The notes under the pieces were generated by a model. That model made no database searches. It worked only from the letters and a program-made list of their open reading frames with translations, and was not told where the DNA came from. The translations under genes were made by a program, and so were the position numbers. Shown here piece after piece: positions 1-8,982 of a stretch of DNA of 64,000 nucleotides. The stretch is from contig DATDKZ010000162.1 of assembly GCA_036519575.1 (NCBI GenBank), forward strand, positions 1-64,000, written 5' to 3'. How positions within the stretch are numbered: position 1 is the stretch's first letter; the number at the start of each line of letters is the position of its first letter. Origin of the DNA: AC-69 sp036519575. GTDB taxonomy: Bacteria > Actinomycetota > UBA4738 > HRBIN12.

Positions 1-214
1 CCGTGCTCGGCGATCCGAGGCCGCCTGCGCCGCCAGATGTCGAGTTCGATGACGGTTCCCATGCCTGGAGAAGCGTAGAGCGAGGGTGTGACAAATCCTC
101 GGAAGCTGGGGCCTCTGGCGTAGCGTCTCGGGTTTGCGCATTCTTGCGGCCCCCGGGTAAGTTCGGGCGTGAGGCAGGGTCCGCACCCCGGCGGACCGTC
201 AGAGAGGGGGATCC

Positions 215-1735
215 ATGAGACGGAGGTACTTGGGCGCCGCCCTGGCGCTCGCGCTGGCGACGGCGCTCGGAGTGGTCGCGCTCGCTCCGACGGCCGGCGC
301 CGGAACGACGAGGACGTACATCGTCCTATACAAGCAGCACGCTGTGGCGAACGACGCCGCCACACGCATCCAGAGCGCTGGCGGCACGCTCGTAGCCAGC
401 TACTCGCAGATCGGCGTCGCGATCGCCAGGTCGTCGAACAACGCGTTTGCGACCACCATGAAAAAGGACCTGAAGATCAAGGGCGTCTCGTCGACCGAGC
501 GGTTCGGCGTGCAGCTCCCGGACCAGACCGAGCAAGGGTCGGACGCGACGGCCGACGAGGTCGAAACGACGGCGTGGGGAGACAGCCTGTCGAACCTGCA
601 GTGGGACATGACGCAGATCCACGCTCCGGAGGCTCAGGCCATCAACCCCGGGAGTCAGACCGTGCTCGTCGGCGACATCGACACGGGGCTGGACTTCACC
701 CACCCGGACATCGCTCCCAACTACGACGCGGCCAACAGCGCCGACTGCACGAGCGGAGACGCCGAAGAGCTACTGCCGGGCAACGACGCGGACGGACACG
801 GCACGCACACCGCCGGGACCATCGCGGCCGCGGCGAACGGGATCGGGATCGTGGGCGTGGCCCCGAATGTGAAGATCGCGGGGATCAGGGCCAGCGGTAT
901 CACGCCCGATGGCCAGACTGGCTTCTTCTTTCCCGAGGCCGTCGTCTGCTCTTTTATGTGGGCGGGCACGCACGGGGTCGACGTCACCAACAACAGCTAC
1001 TTCGCCGACCCCTGGCTGTTCAACTGCAAGAACGACCCCGAGCAGCGGGCGATCTGGGACGCCGAGCGCCGGGCCATCAAGTTCGCGCAGCAGAACGGGG
1101 TCGTGGTCGTGGCGGCGTCGGGCAACTTCTCCGACGACCTCGCGAACCCGACTCGGGACATCACCAGCCCGGACTTTCCGCTCGGGTCGGAGGTCGACAG
1201 GACCGTCACCAACGCCTGTGCGGTCGTTCCGGTGGAGGTTCCGGGCGTGGTGGGCGTGAACGCCAACGGCAACCAGGTCGTGAAATCCTTCTACTCCAAC
1301 TATGGGTATGGCGTGACGGACGTCATCGCGCCCGGTGGCGACTCGCTCTTCTTCACGGCTTCGCCGGACGTGCCGAACGGCAGGGTGCTCTCGACCTGGC
1401 CTCAGTCTCTTGCAGCGGACTGCCCACGGCCCGTCGTGGACACGGACGGCACGACCTACTGCTACCTGCAGGGGACGTCGATGGCGTCACCGCACGTGAC
1501 CGGCGTGGTGGCCCTGATCATGAGCCAGTTCCCCGGGATATCGACTGGCGCCGCGATGTCGATGCTGCGGGACACGGCCGACCCGCTGGCCTGCCCGACG
1601 GCTGAGCAGATGACGAGGTACGCGGACTTCCCGTCGGTCAACAACGGAGCACCGCAGGTGTGCACCGGTGATGTCGACTACAACTCGTTCAACGGGAACG
1701 GGCAGGTGAACGCCCTGACCGCTGTGGGCGGGTAG
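215..1735 (+). CDS. Secreted subtilisin-like serine protease (S8 family)
   Basis: Predicted extracellular serine endopeptidase of 506 residues. Residues 1-30 form a Sec signal peptide: an MRRR start, an Ala/Leu-rich core and an APTAGAG end. Residues about 33-105 resemble an inhibitor_I9 prodomain. The catalytic triad is visible: Asp156 in DIDTG, His195 in GHGTHTAGT, Ser422 in GTSMASPH. An Asn sits where the oxyanion hole is expected. The ATG start is preceded by a purine-rich GAGAGGGGG about 5 nt upstream. No dedicated transporter or partner lies nearby; a class A PBP follows after a strong hairpin, so it is probably monocistronic. Seen: triad and signal peptide. Inferred: secretion and a nutritional or envelope-processing role; the substrate is unknown. 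Confidence 0.93.
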   Translation: MRRRYLGAALALALATALGVVALAPTAGAGTTRTYIVLYKQHAVANDAATRIQSAGGTLVASYSQIGVAIARSSNNAFATTMKKDLKIKGVSSTERFGVQLPDQTEQGSDATADEVETTAWGDSLSNLQWDMTQIHAPEAQAINPGSQTVLVGDIDTGLDFTHPDIAPNYDAANSADCTSGDAEELLPGNDADGHGTHTAGTIAAAANGIGIVGVAPNVKIAGIRASGITPDGQTGFFFPEAVVCSFMWAGTHGVDVTNNSYFADPWLFNCKNDPEQRAIWDAERRAIKFAQQNGVVVVAASGNFSDDLANPTRDITSPDFPLGSEVDRTVTNACAVVPVEVPGVVGVNANGNQVVKSFYSNYGYGVTDVIAPGGDSLFFTASPDVPNGRVLSTWPQSLAADCPRPVVDTDGTTYCYLQGTSMASPHVTGVVALIMSQFPGISTGAAMSMLRDTADPLACPTAEQMTRYADFPSVNNGAPQVCTGDVDYNSFNGNGQVNALTAVGG

Positions 1736-1762
1736 GTCTACATCGTTTCCAGTACGACGCGA

Positions 1763-1790
1763 GGGGGCGGCCGCGAAGCGGCCGTCCCCC
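1763..1790 (+). terminator. Strong GC hairpin after the protease gene
   Basis: The arms GGGGGCGGCCGC (1763-1774) and GCGGCCGTCCCCC (1778-1790) pair around a GAA loop, with one bulged T at 1785. It lies about 28 nt after the stop codon. No T-run follows, as is common for intrinsic terminators in high-GC actinobacteria. Confidence 0.6.
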
Positions 1791-1886
1791 GTCATATTGA
1801 GAAACCGCGACGGACCCATGCAGGCCCAGATCCGGTCGAACGTTTGCTGCGCAAAAAGCGCATGATGGTGAAGACAGAACTGCCCC

Positions 1887-4097
1887 ATGGCCCAACCGAT
1901 ACAACGCGACCGGCCCCACCGGGGACTGCTTCCGGTTCGGCTGCTGCATGCGGCGGCCGGGCGGACACTCCCCCGCCTGCCCGCGAGATGGCGCACGCGC
2001 CTGGACGCCCCGCTCGAACCCTCCCGCCTGGACGCGCGTGCCGAACGAGCGATTGGGCACTACGAGGCGCTTGACGGGGAGAGTCGGTTCGGACTCGTTC
2101 TGATCGTGGGGATCTTCGTGTTCGCCCTGGCCTTCCTGCCGGTGGTGATGGCCGTGACCACCTCGCTCGCCATGGTCAAAAGCCACTACCTGGTCAACGC
2201 CGGCGATCCGCTCAAGCTCCCCCCGCTCCCGCAGCGATCGACCATCCTGGCCAGGGACGGCTCGGTCCTCCAGCACGTGTATTTCGGCGAGAACCGGGTG
2301 GTCGTGCCGATCAACCGGTACCGCGAGAGCACCATCGACGCCGTCCTGGCCATCGAGGACGACGGGTTCTTCCAGCACGGTCCGCTGGACTTCTCGGCCA
2401 TCGTCCGCGCCGCCGTCACCAACCTGATTGCCGGGGGGATCGTGGAGGGCGGCTCGACCATCTCCCAGCAGCTGGTCAAGGACACGGTCACCGGTGACGC
2501 TCCCACGCTCGCTCGGAAGATCCGGGAGGCCGCTGACGCCATCCGCCTGGAGAACACCTACTCCAAGGAGCACATCCTGGGGATGTACCTGAGCGAGGTG
2601 TACTTCGGCCACGGCGCATACGGCATGGCCGCGGCTGCCGAGTACTACTTCGCACGGCGGGCCCCAGAGCTCTCGGTGGCCCAGGCCGCCCTCCTGGCGG
2701 GCATGATCCGCTCGCCGTCGTACTACGACCCGCTGACCAGGCCCAAGCACGCGCTGCACCGCCGCAACACGGTCCTGGCCCGGATGCTCGAGCTCGGCTG
2801 GATCACGAGCGCCCGCTACGACCAGGCGTCGTCGGCGCCGGTCGTCCTCTCCGCAGCCGATCGGAACGTGGCCCAGGCCGCTCCGAACTCGTACTGGACC
2901 CAGTACGTCGTGGACAGCTTCCTGTCCAACCCGGCCTTCGGTCCCACCGTGAAGGCTCGGATCAGGGCTCTGTATCAGGGCGGCCTGAAGATCTACACGA
3001 CGCTCGAGCCTTCCATGCAGCGACAGGCCGAGCAGACCCTCCTGAACCGCATGACCGGGCCAGAGCTGCCACAGTCCGCCCTGGTCAGCATCGTCCCCCA
3101 GACCGGCGCAATCATGACCATGGCCGTCGGGAACGCCCCGTACGGGCCGAGCCAGTACAACCTGGCGGTCGATCCCGGCGGCGGACGGACCGCGGGCAGC
3201 GCATTCAAGGTGTTCACCCTGGCCGCCGCCCTGGAGGCGGGGATCTCGCCGAACGCCGTCTACAGCGGGTACTCCCCCAGGACCATCCCGAACTGCGGCG
3301 GGGGAGAGACCTGGACCGTGCATAACGCTGAGCCCTTCGGGGGTGGAAGCTTTCCGCTGTGGCTGGCCACTGCGGACTCGGTGAACGTCGTGTTCGCCCA
3401 GGTGATCGACCAGATCGGGCCGGAACGCGTGGCGGAGGTGGCGCAGAAGATGGGGATCACCACCGAGCTCACGCCGGTATGTCCGCTCACGCTCGGCACC
3501 TCACCGGTCTCGCCACTCGACATGACCTCTGGCTTCGCCACGCTGGCCAACGACGGTGTGCACTGCCAGCCCTACGCCATCGCCGAGGTCGTCTCGAGCA
3601 CCGGAAAGACCGTCTACCGCCAGAAGCCAGAGTGCTCGCGAGCCATCCCGGCATGGGTGGCCCAGCAGGAGACCCACATGCTGGAAGGGGTCGTCGAGTT
3701 CGGTACCGGCACCGCGGCCAACATCGGGCGGCCCCAGGCGGGCAAGACCGGAACGGGCCAGGACTACCAGGACGCGTGGTTCCTCGGCTACGTGCCCCAG
3801 CTCGCCACCGGGGTGTGGGTGGGCTACGCCAGGGCCGAGATCCCCATGCCCTACGTCCCGGGGTACGGGACTGGGTTCGGAGGGGTGCTCGCCGCACCCA
3901 TCTGGCACGACTTCATGCTGATGGCCACCCAGGGGATGCCCGTCGAGTCCTTCGTCACACCTTCCGTCTCGTATTACACCCCGGCTCCGCCGCCGCTCTC
4001 ACCCAGCCCGAGCCCCACCCCGGCCCCCTCGACCGGACCGCCGGGGAACGGGAACAACGGCAACGGCAACGGAAACGGATACGGGCACGGCCACTGA
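1887..4097 (+). CDS. Class A penicillin-binding protein (transglycosylase/transpeptidase)
   Basis: Bifunctional peptidoglycan synthase of 736 residues, acting at the outer face of the membrane. A cytoplasmic tail of about 65 residues precedes one membrane segment (about 70-95). The GT51 glycosyltransferase domain carries catalytic Glu157 in EDDGFFQHG, then GGSTISQQLVK and the YFGHGAYG region. The transpeptidase domain shows Ser438 in SAFK, Ser498 in SVN and Lys620 in KTGTGQDY. The C-terminal tail is Pro/Ser-rich and ends in Gly-Asn repeats. It is a paralogue of the PBP at 10485, sharing the same domain order and the IWHDFML region. The ATG at 1887 has only a weak ribosome site, so the start could lie further in. 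The stop is 9 nt from the convergent RNHCP gene. Confidence 0.93.
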   Translation: MAQPIQRDRPHRGLLPVRLLHAAAGRTLPRLPARWRTRLDAPLEPSRLDARAERAIGHYEALDGESRFGLVLIVGIFVFALAFLPVVMAVTTSLAMVKSHYLVNAGDPLKLPPLPQRSTILARDGSVLQHVYFGENRVVVPINRYRESTIDAVLAIEDDGFFQHGPLDFSAIVRAAVTNLIAGGIVEGGSTISQQLVKDTVTGDAPTLARKIREAADAIRLENTYSKEHILGMYLSEVYFGHGAYGMAAAAEYYFARRAPELSVAQAALLAGMIRSPSYYDPLTRPKHALHRRNTVLARMLELGWITSARYDQASSAPVVLSAADRNVAQAAPNSYWTQYVVDSFLSNPAFGPTVKARIRALYQGGLKIYTTLEPSMQRQAEQTLLNRMTGPELPQSALVSIVPQTGAIMTMAVGNAPYGPSQYNLAVDPGGGRTAGSAFKVFTLAAALEAGISPNAVYSGYSPRTIPNCGGGETWTVHNAEPFGGGSFPLWLATADSVNVVFAQVIDQIGPERVAEVAQKMGITTELTPVCPLTLGTSPVSPLDMTSGFATLANDGVHCQPYAIAEVVSSTGKTVYRQKPECSRAIPAWVAQQETHMLEGVVEFGTGTAANIGRPQAGKTGTGQDYQDAWFLGYVPQLATGVWVGYARAEIPMPYVPGYGTGFGGVLAAPIWHDFMLMATQGMPVESFVTPSVSYYTPAPPPLSPSPSPTPAPSTGPPGNGNNGNGNGNGYGHGH

Positions 4098-4106
4098 GGC
4101 CGCCCA

Positions 4107-4478
4107 TCACAACTCTCCGATCCGCTCCATGGGGAACGGCGGCTGGGCCAAGGGCTTGACCGCCAACCGAAGCAGCACCAGCGGGTTGTCATCGCCGGCC
4201 GTCCGATTGAGGTGGAGCTCGGCACAGCCGCGGCACCGGTGGACGATGACCCATTCCCCGTCTCCTCGAACGGTGATGGCATCGGTTCCATGAGCGAGCC
4301 GCAGTCCGCGGCTCGGTCGCCGGGACTGTCGTCCAGGTGGCGGCTCCACAGGCAGTTCGTGCAATGGTTGCGGTGAGCGGTGCCAAGGGCGTCGGCCGAG
4401 ACATCCAAACCGGCAGTGGCCACAGCGGAACGAGCTTCGTCTCTCATGCCGCTCACCGCGGCGTTGATCGCGTGACAT
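4107..4478 (-). pseudogene. RNHCP-domain protein with two compensating frameshifts
   Basis: The open frame is 123 codons, but conserved sequence is split between two frames. The first 22 residues (ending FRCGHC) and the last about 55 (RGDGEWVIVHRC, HLNRTAGDDNP) match the RNHCP family in the main frame. The family core, including RNHCTNCLWSRH, PGDRAADCG and LMEP, is encoded in another frame between about 4281 and 4412. One extra base near 4410-4413 and one missing base at the 4280/4281 junction would restore a continuous protein. As written, about 44 residues including most zinc-ligand-like Cys are replaced. The start is well supported: GGAGG lies 7 nt upstream of the ATG on the minus strand. 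Function of the family is unknown to me beyond its Cys/His motifs. It may be a real decaying gene or paired sequence errors. Confidence 0.72.
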
Positions 4479-4912
4479 CGGAAGACCTCCAGGAGCGCAC
4501 GATGGGATACGCCGTCGTGCTCTGAAGGCTCCCGCCGATCAGGAAGAGCGGGACCGACCGGAGCCGGGGCGCGACTCGACGACCACCTCGGCAACGATCA
4601 TCGGTCACCTCCTTGCGGTCGGGCCACCCAGCGTGGCGAGGTGCGAACCTGGCATCCCGTCCGTGGATGAGGCAATGGGACCAGGGGAAGGCCCGTCTCG
4701 GTTCGTCGTCGTGAGGAGGCGGCTGTGGTGTGCCCTACATCACTTGCGTGTCCCCCGACAGGATCCGAAAATCCGCCGGCCTGGCGATTGATGACGCCGA
4801 ACCGAGCGACTAGTGTTCGGGCGCCGGGCAGTTCCGCCGAGCATCCCCCGCAGGACTCTCCCTCGCTTCCCTTCGTTGGCGGTGGTCTTCCCACGAAGTC
4901 GATGGAGCGTGC
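4479..4912. other. 434-nt divergent intergenic region before the Tad operon
   Basis: Lies between the minus-strand RNHCP gene and the plus-strand Tad locus. Apart from the 20-codon leader ORF on the minus strand I see no convincing gene. Open frames in both directions have amino-acid composition typical of random GC-rich DNA. It must hold the promoters for both directions, but I cannot point to a good -35/-10 pair for the Tad operon. Confidence 0.5.
4539..4601 (-). CDS. Possible 20-codon leader ORF before the RNHCP gene
   Basis: An ATG at 4601 on the minus strand is preceded by GGAGGTGACCG, one of the best ribosome-site matches in the window. The frame runs only 20 codons (starting MIVAEVVVESRP) to a TGA. 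It ends about 60 nt before the RNHCP start, in the same direction. It may be a regulatory leader peptide, or the stub of a broken gene. There is no homology evidence; the call rests only on the ribosome site and position. Confidence 0.25.
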   Translation of the reverse strand: MIVAEVVVESRPGSGRSRSS

Positions 4913-5998
4913 ATGGAAGAAGTTGCGCGGGTGATCCTCGCCCTCGAGGAACACGATGTGGCCGAGGAAGTCATGCACTTCCTCGACCGGACCGGAAGGG
5001 CCCGGGTGGTGGCGACCGCCTCGGACGAGCATCAACTGTCCGAAGCCATTCGACAGCTGGAACCCGACGCCGTCGTGGGTTCGCCCCGGCTCGCAACCTC
5101 CGCACGACTGAACGGGAGCGCGTTGCTCGCCGTCGACACGACCGAGACAGTGCAGACTCTTCGGCGAGCCCTCAATGCGGGAGCGAGGGGCTTCTTCCTC
5201 TGGCCGGCCGATCGAGGTGAGCTGGCCCGCGCCGTCGCCCGCGTCTTTGCTCCCGGAACCCGGGAGCGTCACACGCTTGGACGAGTCGTCGCCGTCCATG
5301 GACCACGCGGGGGCGCTGGGGCGACGTTCCTGGCCACTCACCTCGCGGCGAGCTTCGCACGGCGTGAGCTGCAGTGCGTCCTGGTGGACCTCGATCTGGG
5401 GATCGCCGACATCGGACCTGCCGTGGGGGCTCCCGTGGACGGATCGCCGAGGACCATCGCCGATGCCGTTCCCATGGGCGAGGAACTCACCGCCCGCCAC
5501 CTCGACGACCTCCTGTGGCCACATCCCGATGGGTTCCGGGTGCTGTTCGGACCCGCGGACGTGCAGGTGGCGGAACGGGTCACGGCTCGGGACATCGGTC
5601 CGGTCCTCGAGGCAGTACGGTCGGCCGCCGACGTCGTAGTTGTGCACATCCCCCGTGGCATGGACGACACGGTGAGGTTAGGGCTTGGCCTCGCGGATGT
5701 GGTGGTGATGGTGCTGGGACTCGACGTGCTGTCCTTCCGGGCCGCCAAGCGGGTCGTCGATGCCACGGGCCTCGACGATCGCTGTTCGTTCGTCGTCAAC
5801 CGCGCCACCAGGCGAGAGATCTCGCCTGACGACGTCAAACGGGTCTTCGGGCGTTCCCCGGTCGCCGTGATCCCCGTGGACCGAAGGGTGCCCGCTGCCC
5901 AGGATCACGGTCGTCTGCTCCCCGCGCGAAGGAGGGCCGGCCGCTCGGTCGACCGGCTGGCCGCGAAGCTGCTCGAGCGGTTGGAGGAAGGCTCCTGA
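4913..5998 (+). CDS. TadZ/CpaE-like (Ssd) MinD-family pilus localisation protein
   Basis: A 361-residue MinD/ParA-superfamily protein, first gene of the Tad locus. Residues 1-120 form a receiver-like, degenerate N-terminal domain. The ATPase-like domain starts near 125. The P-loop is GPRGGAGAT (130-138), with Ala137 where the canonical Lys would be, an atypical loop known in TadZ-type proteins. VDLDLGIADIG follows as the switch region. Its position before TadA matches mycobacterial Ssd (Rv3660c). It probably marks the pole or site of pilus assembly. Its stop overlaps the next start (TGATG), suggesting translational coupling with TadA. Confidence 0.85.
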   Translation: MEEVARVILALEEHDVAEEVMHFLDRTGRARVVATASDEHQLSEAIRQLEPDAVVGSPRLATSARLNGSALLAVDTTETVQTLRRALNAGARGFFLWPADRGELARAVARVFAPGTRERHTLGRVVAVHGPRGGAGATFLATHLAASFARRELQCVLVDLDLGIADIGPAVGAPVDGSPRTIADAVPMGEELTARHLDDLLWPHPDGFRVLFGPADVQVAERVTARDIGPVLEAVRSAADVVVVHIPRGMDDTVRLGLGLADVVVMVLGLDVLSFRAAKRVVDATGLDDRCSFVVNRATRREISPDDVKRVFGRSPVAVIPVDRRVPAAQDHGRLLPARRRAGRSVDRLAAKLLERLEEGS

Positions 5999-7296
5999 TG
6001 CGTGCCGATGCACTCCTGGAGGTTCGTCGCGGCCTGCACGAGCGGCTGCTTCGTCGGGTCGATGCTCGTGGACTGGAGGAGGTGTCGCGAACCGAGCGGC
6101 GTCTGCGGGTGCGCGAGGAGGCACTGGCCATCCTCCGCGAGGAGAGGCACATCCTGCCGCGGGGTGTGCTGACGAAGGTCATCAACGAGGTTTCGGATGC
6201 GGTCGTCGGGCTGGGACCCATCGAGTTCCTGCTCAAGGATCCCGAGGTCACCGAAGTGATGGTGAACGGGCCCGACGACGTCTACGTGGAGCGGAAGGGG
6301 CGGCTCGAGAAGGTGACGGACGGTCTGTTTGAGGGGGAGGAGGCCGTCCTGCACGTGATCGAGAGGATCGTGGCCCCGCTCGGCCTTCGGGTCGATGAGT
6401 CATCACCTTGGGTGGATGCGCGACTGTCGGACGGCAGTCGGGTGCACGCGATCATCCCGCCCCTTTCGCTCTGCGGTCCCACGCTGAACATCCGCAAGTT
6501 CTCTCCCGTGCCCTTCACGCCGGAGGAACTCCTGGCGAGAGGAACGCTTGGGCCACGCGCGCTCAGATTTCTGGCCGCCTGTGTTCGAGGTCGGGCGAAC
6601 CTGATCGTCTCGGGAGGAACGAGCTCGGGCAAGACGACATTGCTCGGCGTCTTGTCCACGTTCGTCCCCGACGAGGAACGATTGGTGACCATCGAGGATG
6701 CGGCTGAGCTCCGCCTGGTCAAGCCACACGTCGTCTCGCTCGAGGCGCGTCCCGCGAACGTGGAGGGCAAGGGCGAGGTGACCGTGCGCGACCTGGTGAG
6801 AAACGCGCTTCGCATGCGGCCGGACCGGATCATCGTGGGTGAGGTTCGAGGGGGAGAGGCCATCGACATGCTCCAGGCCATGAATACCGGCCACGATGGA
6901 TCGCTGTCGACGGCTCACGCGAACTCACCTCGCCATCTTCTTTGGCGGCTGGAGACCATGGCGATGATGTCGGACGTCGGGCTGCCGGTCGGTCACGTGC
7001 GCGCGCAGGTGGCCTCGGCCATCGACGTCATCGCGCACATGGCCCGATTGCCCAGCGGACGACGAGTGGTTCTCGAGGTGGCGACCGTCGATGGGATCCA
7101 CGAGGGGCAACCCGTCCTCACGCCACTGTTCCGGTTCCGCCCCCGGCTCGGTACTCATGGCTTGTTCGAGTCGACCGGGGTCGTCCCCGAGGTGGCGATC
7201 CAGCTCGCAGACGTCGGGGAGGACCTCCCCGAGGAGCTGTTCGCCCCAGGGCCAGATGGGGACACGTTCGAGGTCGGAAACGTGGAGAGCGGATGA
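5998..7296 (+). CDS. tadA: TadA/CpaF secretion ATPase of the Tad pilus
   Basis: Hexameric secretion ATPase (T2SSE/GSPII_E family, 432 residues) that powers Flp pilus extension from the cytoplasmic side. Walker A is GGTSSGKTT (206-214, Lys212). The Asp-box region TIEDAAEL follows, then the Walker B region RIIVGEVRGGEA and the His-box GHDGSLSTAHANS. The N-terminal all-helical domain of CpaF proteins is present (about 1-90). The start overlaps the TadZ stop by one base, and the stop overlaps the TadB start (ATGA). Matches Rv3659c in position and length class. A short C-terminal extension after about residue 375 is less conserved. Confidence 0.94.
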   Translation: MRADALLEVRRGLHERLLRRVDARGLEEVSRTERRLRVREEALAILREERHILPRGVLTKVINEVSDAVVGLGPIEFLLKDPEVTEVMVNGPDDVYVERKGRLEKVTDGLFEGEEAVLHVIERIVAPLGLRVDESSPWVDARLSDGSRVHAIIPPLSLCGPTLNIRKFSPVPFTPEELLARGTLGPRALRFLAACVRGRANLIVSGGTSSGKTTLLGVLSTFVPDEERLVTIEDAAELRLVKPHVVSLEARPANVEGKGEVTVRDLVRNALRMRPDRIIVGEVRGGEAIDMLQAMNTGHDGSLSTAHANSPRHLLWRLETMAMMSDVGLPVGHVRAQVASAIDVIAHMARLPSGRRVVLEVATVDGIHEGQPVLTPLFRFRPRLGTHGLFESTGVVPEVAIQLADVGEDLPEELFAPGPDGDTFEVGNVESG

Positions 7297-8126
7297 GGCC
7301 CGAGGTGGCCGCGACGGTCCTTGCCTCGTTGCCCGGTCTGTTCGCAGCCGTGGCGGCCGATCTGATGGAGCGAGAGCGCGTCCGAGCGCGAGCGGGGGTG
7401 AGGAGGCGCGAACGAAGTTGGGGTGGCGGTGGACGTCGCCTTCGTGCGCCAACCCTTCGAGCGCTCGGCGCGCTCGGAGGCATCGTGGTCGGAGTATCGG
7501 TCGCCGGCCTCCCGGGCGCTGTGATGGGGGGAATCGCGGCGATCATCGTCCCGCTCGTCCGGGCACGGCGGAAGATGGCTCATCGCGCGGAAATGATGGA
7601 GGAGCAGCTCGGCCAAGCGGTGTCGGTGATCGCCGCCGGTCTCCGGACCGGCCTGTCGTTGCTCCAGGCCATCTCACTTTCCGCAGATGAGGTGGGTGCT
7701 CCGCTGGGGGCTACGCTCCGCGGGCTCGCCGACCGTGTTTCGCTGGGGGTTCCGTTCCCACGATCCCTGGACGGTTGGGTTGCCGAGGTTGGCGTCCCGG
7801 AGGCCCGGCTGATGGCAGGAGTGCTCAGCCTTCACCGCCGGACAGGTGGCGACCTGCCCGTGGTTCTCGATCGACTTGCCCGCACCCTCCGAGATCGGCA
7901 GGCCGCGGCGCGCGAGGTCCGATCCCTGACCGCGCAGGCTCGATTGTCGGGCGCGATCCTGGGCTTCCTGCCGATCGGCTTCTTCCTGTTCCTCTCGGTC
8001 ACGTCGCGACGGGACATCGCCGCCGCCTATCACTCGTCGACGGGAGCCACGGCCATCGTTGCCGGCCTCCTCATGCAGGGCACGGCGTTCCTGTGGATCC
8101 GCCGGCTTCTTCGGGTCGAAGGGTGA
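7293..8126 (+). CDS. tadB: TadB inner-membrane pilus platform protein
   Basis: Polytopic T2SSF-domain protein of 277 residues; with TadC it forms the membrane platform on which TadA acts. The ATG at 7293 overlaps the TadA stop in ATGA, so I prefer it to upstream in-frame positions that lie within tadA. Hydrophobic segments are near 60-85 and two at the C-terminus (about 220-270). The T2SSF cytoplasmic helix bundle lies between them, with GLRTGLSLLQAI and VLSLHRRTGGDLPVVLDRLA. Equivalent to Rv3658c by order. Confidence 0.88.
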   Translation: MRPEVAATVLASLPGLFAAVAADLMERERVRARAGVRRRERSWGGGGRRLRAPTLRALGALGGIVVGVSVAGLPGAVMGGIAAIIVPLVRARRKMAHRAEMMEEQLGQAVSVIAAGLRTGLSLLQAISLSADEVGAPLGATLRGLADRVSLGVPFPRSLDGWVAEVGVPEARLMAGVLSLHRRTGGDLPVVLDRLARTLRDRQAAAREVRSLTAQARLSGAILGFLPIGFFLFLSVTSRRDIAAAYHSSTGATAIVAGLLMQGTAFLWIRRLLRVEG

Positions 8127-8968
8127 TGGACGCGTATCTGGCCCCTGTGGTTGCCGCCGCTGCGGCCATGCTGGCCGCCTCGGCGGCGGCCACGACGGTT
8201 GACCGGACGCTCGCTTCCCGCCTGGGAGCTCCGCCAGTCAACGGGTCGAGTGGCAGGCTTCGGCGCGTGGTGGGCCGCCTCGGCGCCGCTCGCCTCGGTC
8301 GTCGCCTTCCGGGCAGGGCGGCCACCCTCCGGCGGATCACCCATGCCCGCGTGGCGGTCACGGAGGACGAGATGGCGGGGGCGAAGATCCTTTCCGCTAG
8401 CCTCCCTGCCCTTGCGGCGCTGTCCGCGCCCTGGCCCGCCCCATTGCTCGCTCCGGTGCTGGCCGGATGCGGCCTCCTGCTCCCCGACGTCCTGCTCGTC
8501 CGGCTCGCTCGCCGCCGCATCGAGCGAGCCGACCGAGAGGTGCCCCTCCTCCTCGATCTCCTCGCTGCGGCCTCCTCCGCCGGGCTCTCGGGCCAGCTCG
8601 CCCTTCGCCGGGCGATCGAGTCGACGGAGGGACCCCTCTCGGAAGAACTTGCCGAAGTGATCCGGTCCGTGGACTTGGGCGCTCGGTGGCGCGACGAGCT
8701 CCGCAGCGCCTCGGACCGATTGCCCCTCCCGGACCTGCGAAGGGCGGTGGCCACGATGGGCCGGGCCGAATCCCTCGGGTCGTCCCTGGCCGACGCCCTC
8801 TCGGAGCTGGCGACCGAAGTCCGCGACGCACGACGTTCGGCCGCCACCGAGCGCGCTCGGAAAGCGCCCGTCAAGATGCTGTTCCCTCTGGTGTTCCTCG
8901 TGCTCCCGGCATTCCTCCTCCTCACGGTGGTGCCCGTCTTGATCAGCGCGCTGCAATCGATCCGCTGA
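8126..8968 (+). CDS. tadC: TadC inner-membrane pilus platform protein
   Basis: Second T2SSF-domain protein, 280 residues. The start ATG overlaps the TadB stop by one base (TGATG). It has an N-terminal hydrophobic segment (about 5-25), a pair near 88-120, and a C-terminal segment (LVFLVLPAFLLLTVVPVLI). The T2SSF core lies between, with LLDLLAAASSAGLSGQLALR. Expected to pair with TadB as the platform for pilin insertion. Equivalent to Rv3657c by order. An internal Ala/Arg-rich linker (about 25-70) is variable in the family. Confidence 0.87.
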   Translation: MDAYLAPVVAAAAAMLAASAAATTVDRTLASRLGAPPVNGSSGRLRRVVGRLGAARLGRRLPGRAATLRRITHARVAVTEDEMAGAKILSASLPALAALSAPWPAPLLAPVLAGCGLLLPDVLLVRLARRRIERADREVPLLLDLLAAASSAGLSGQLALRRAIESTEGPLSEELAEVIRSVDLGARWRDELRSASDRLPLPDLRRAVATMGRAESLGSSLADALSELATEVRDARRSAATERARKAPVKMLFPLVFLVLPAFLLLTVVPVLISALQSIR

Positions 8969-8982
8969 GGGGAGGTGACGTC

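Noticed and set aside
1..214. 71-codon ORF at the left edge
   Set aside because: It runs into the protease start, has no ribosome site and has random GC-rich composition; more likely the protease upstream region.
1689..3323. 544-codon open frame on the minus strand
   Set aside because: Antisense to the first PBP; no motif, start or ribosome site to support it.
4725..4934. 69-codon ORF before the Tad locus
   Set aside because: It overlaps the TadZ start in another frame, and lacks a ribosome site or recognisable sequence.
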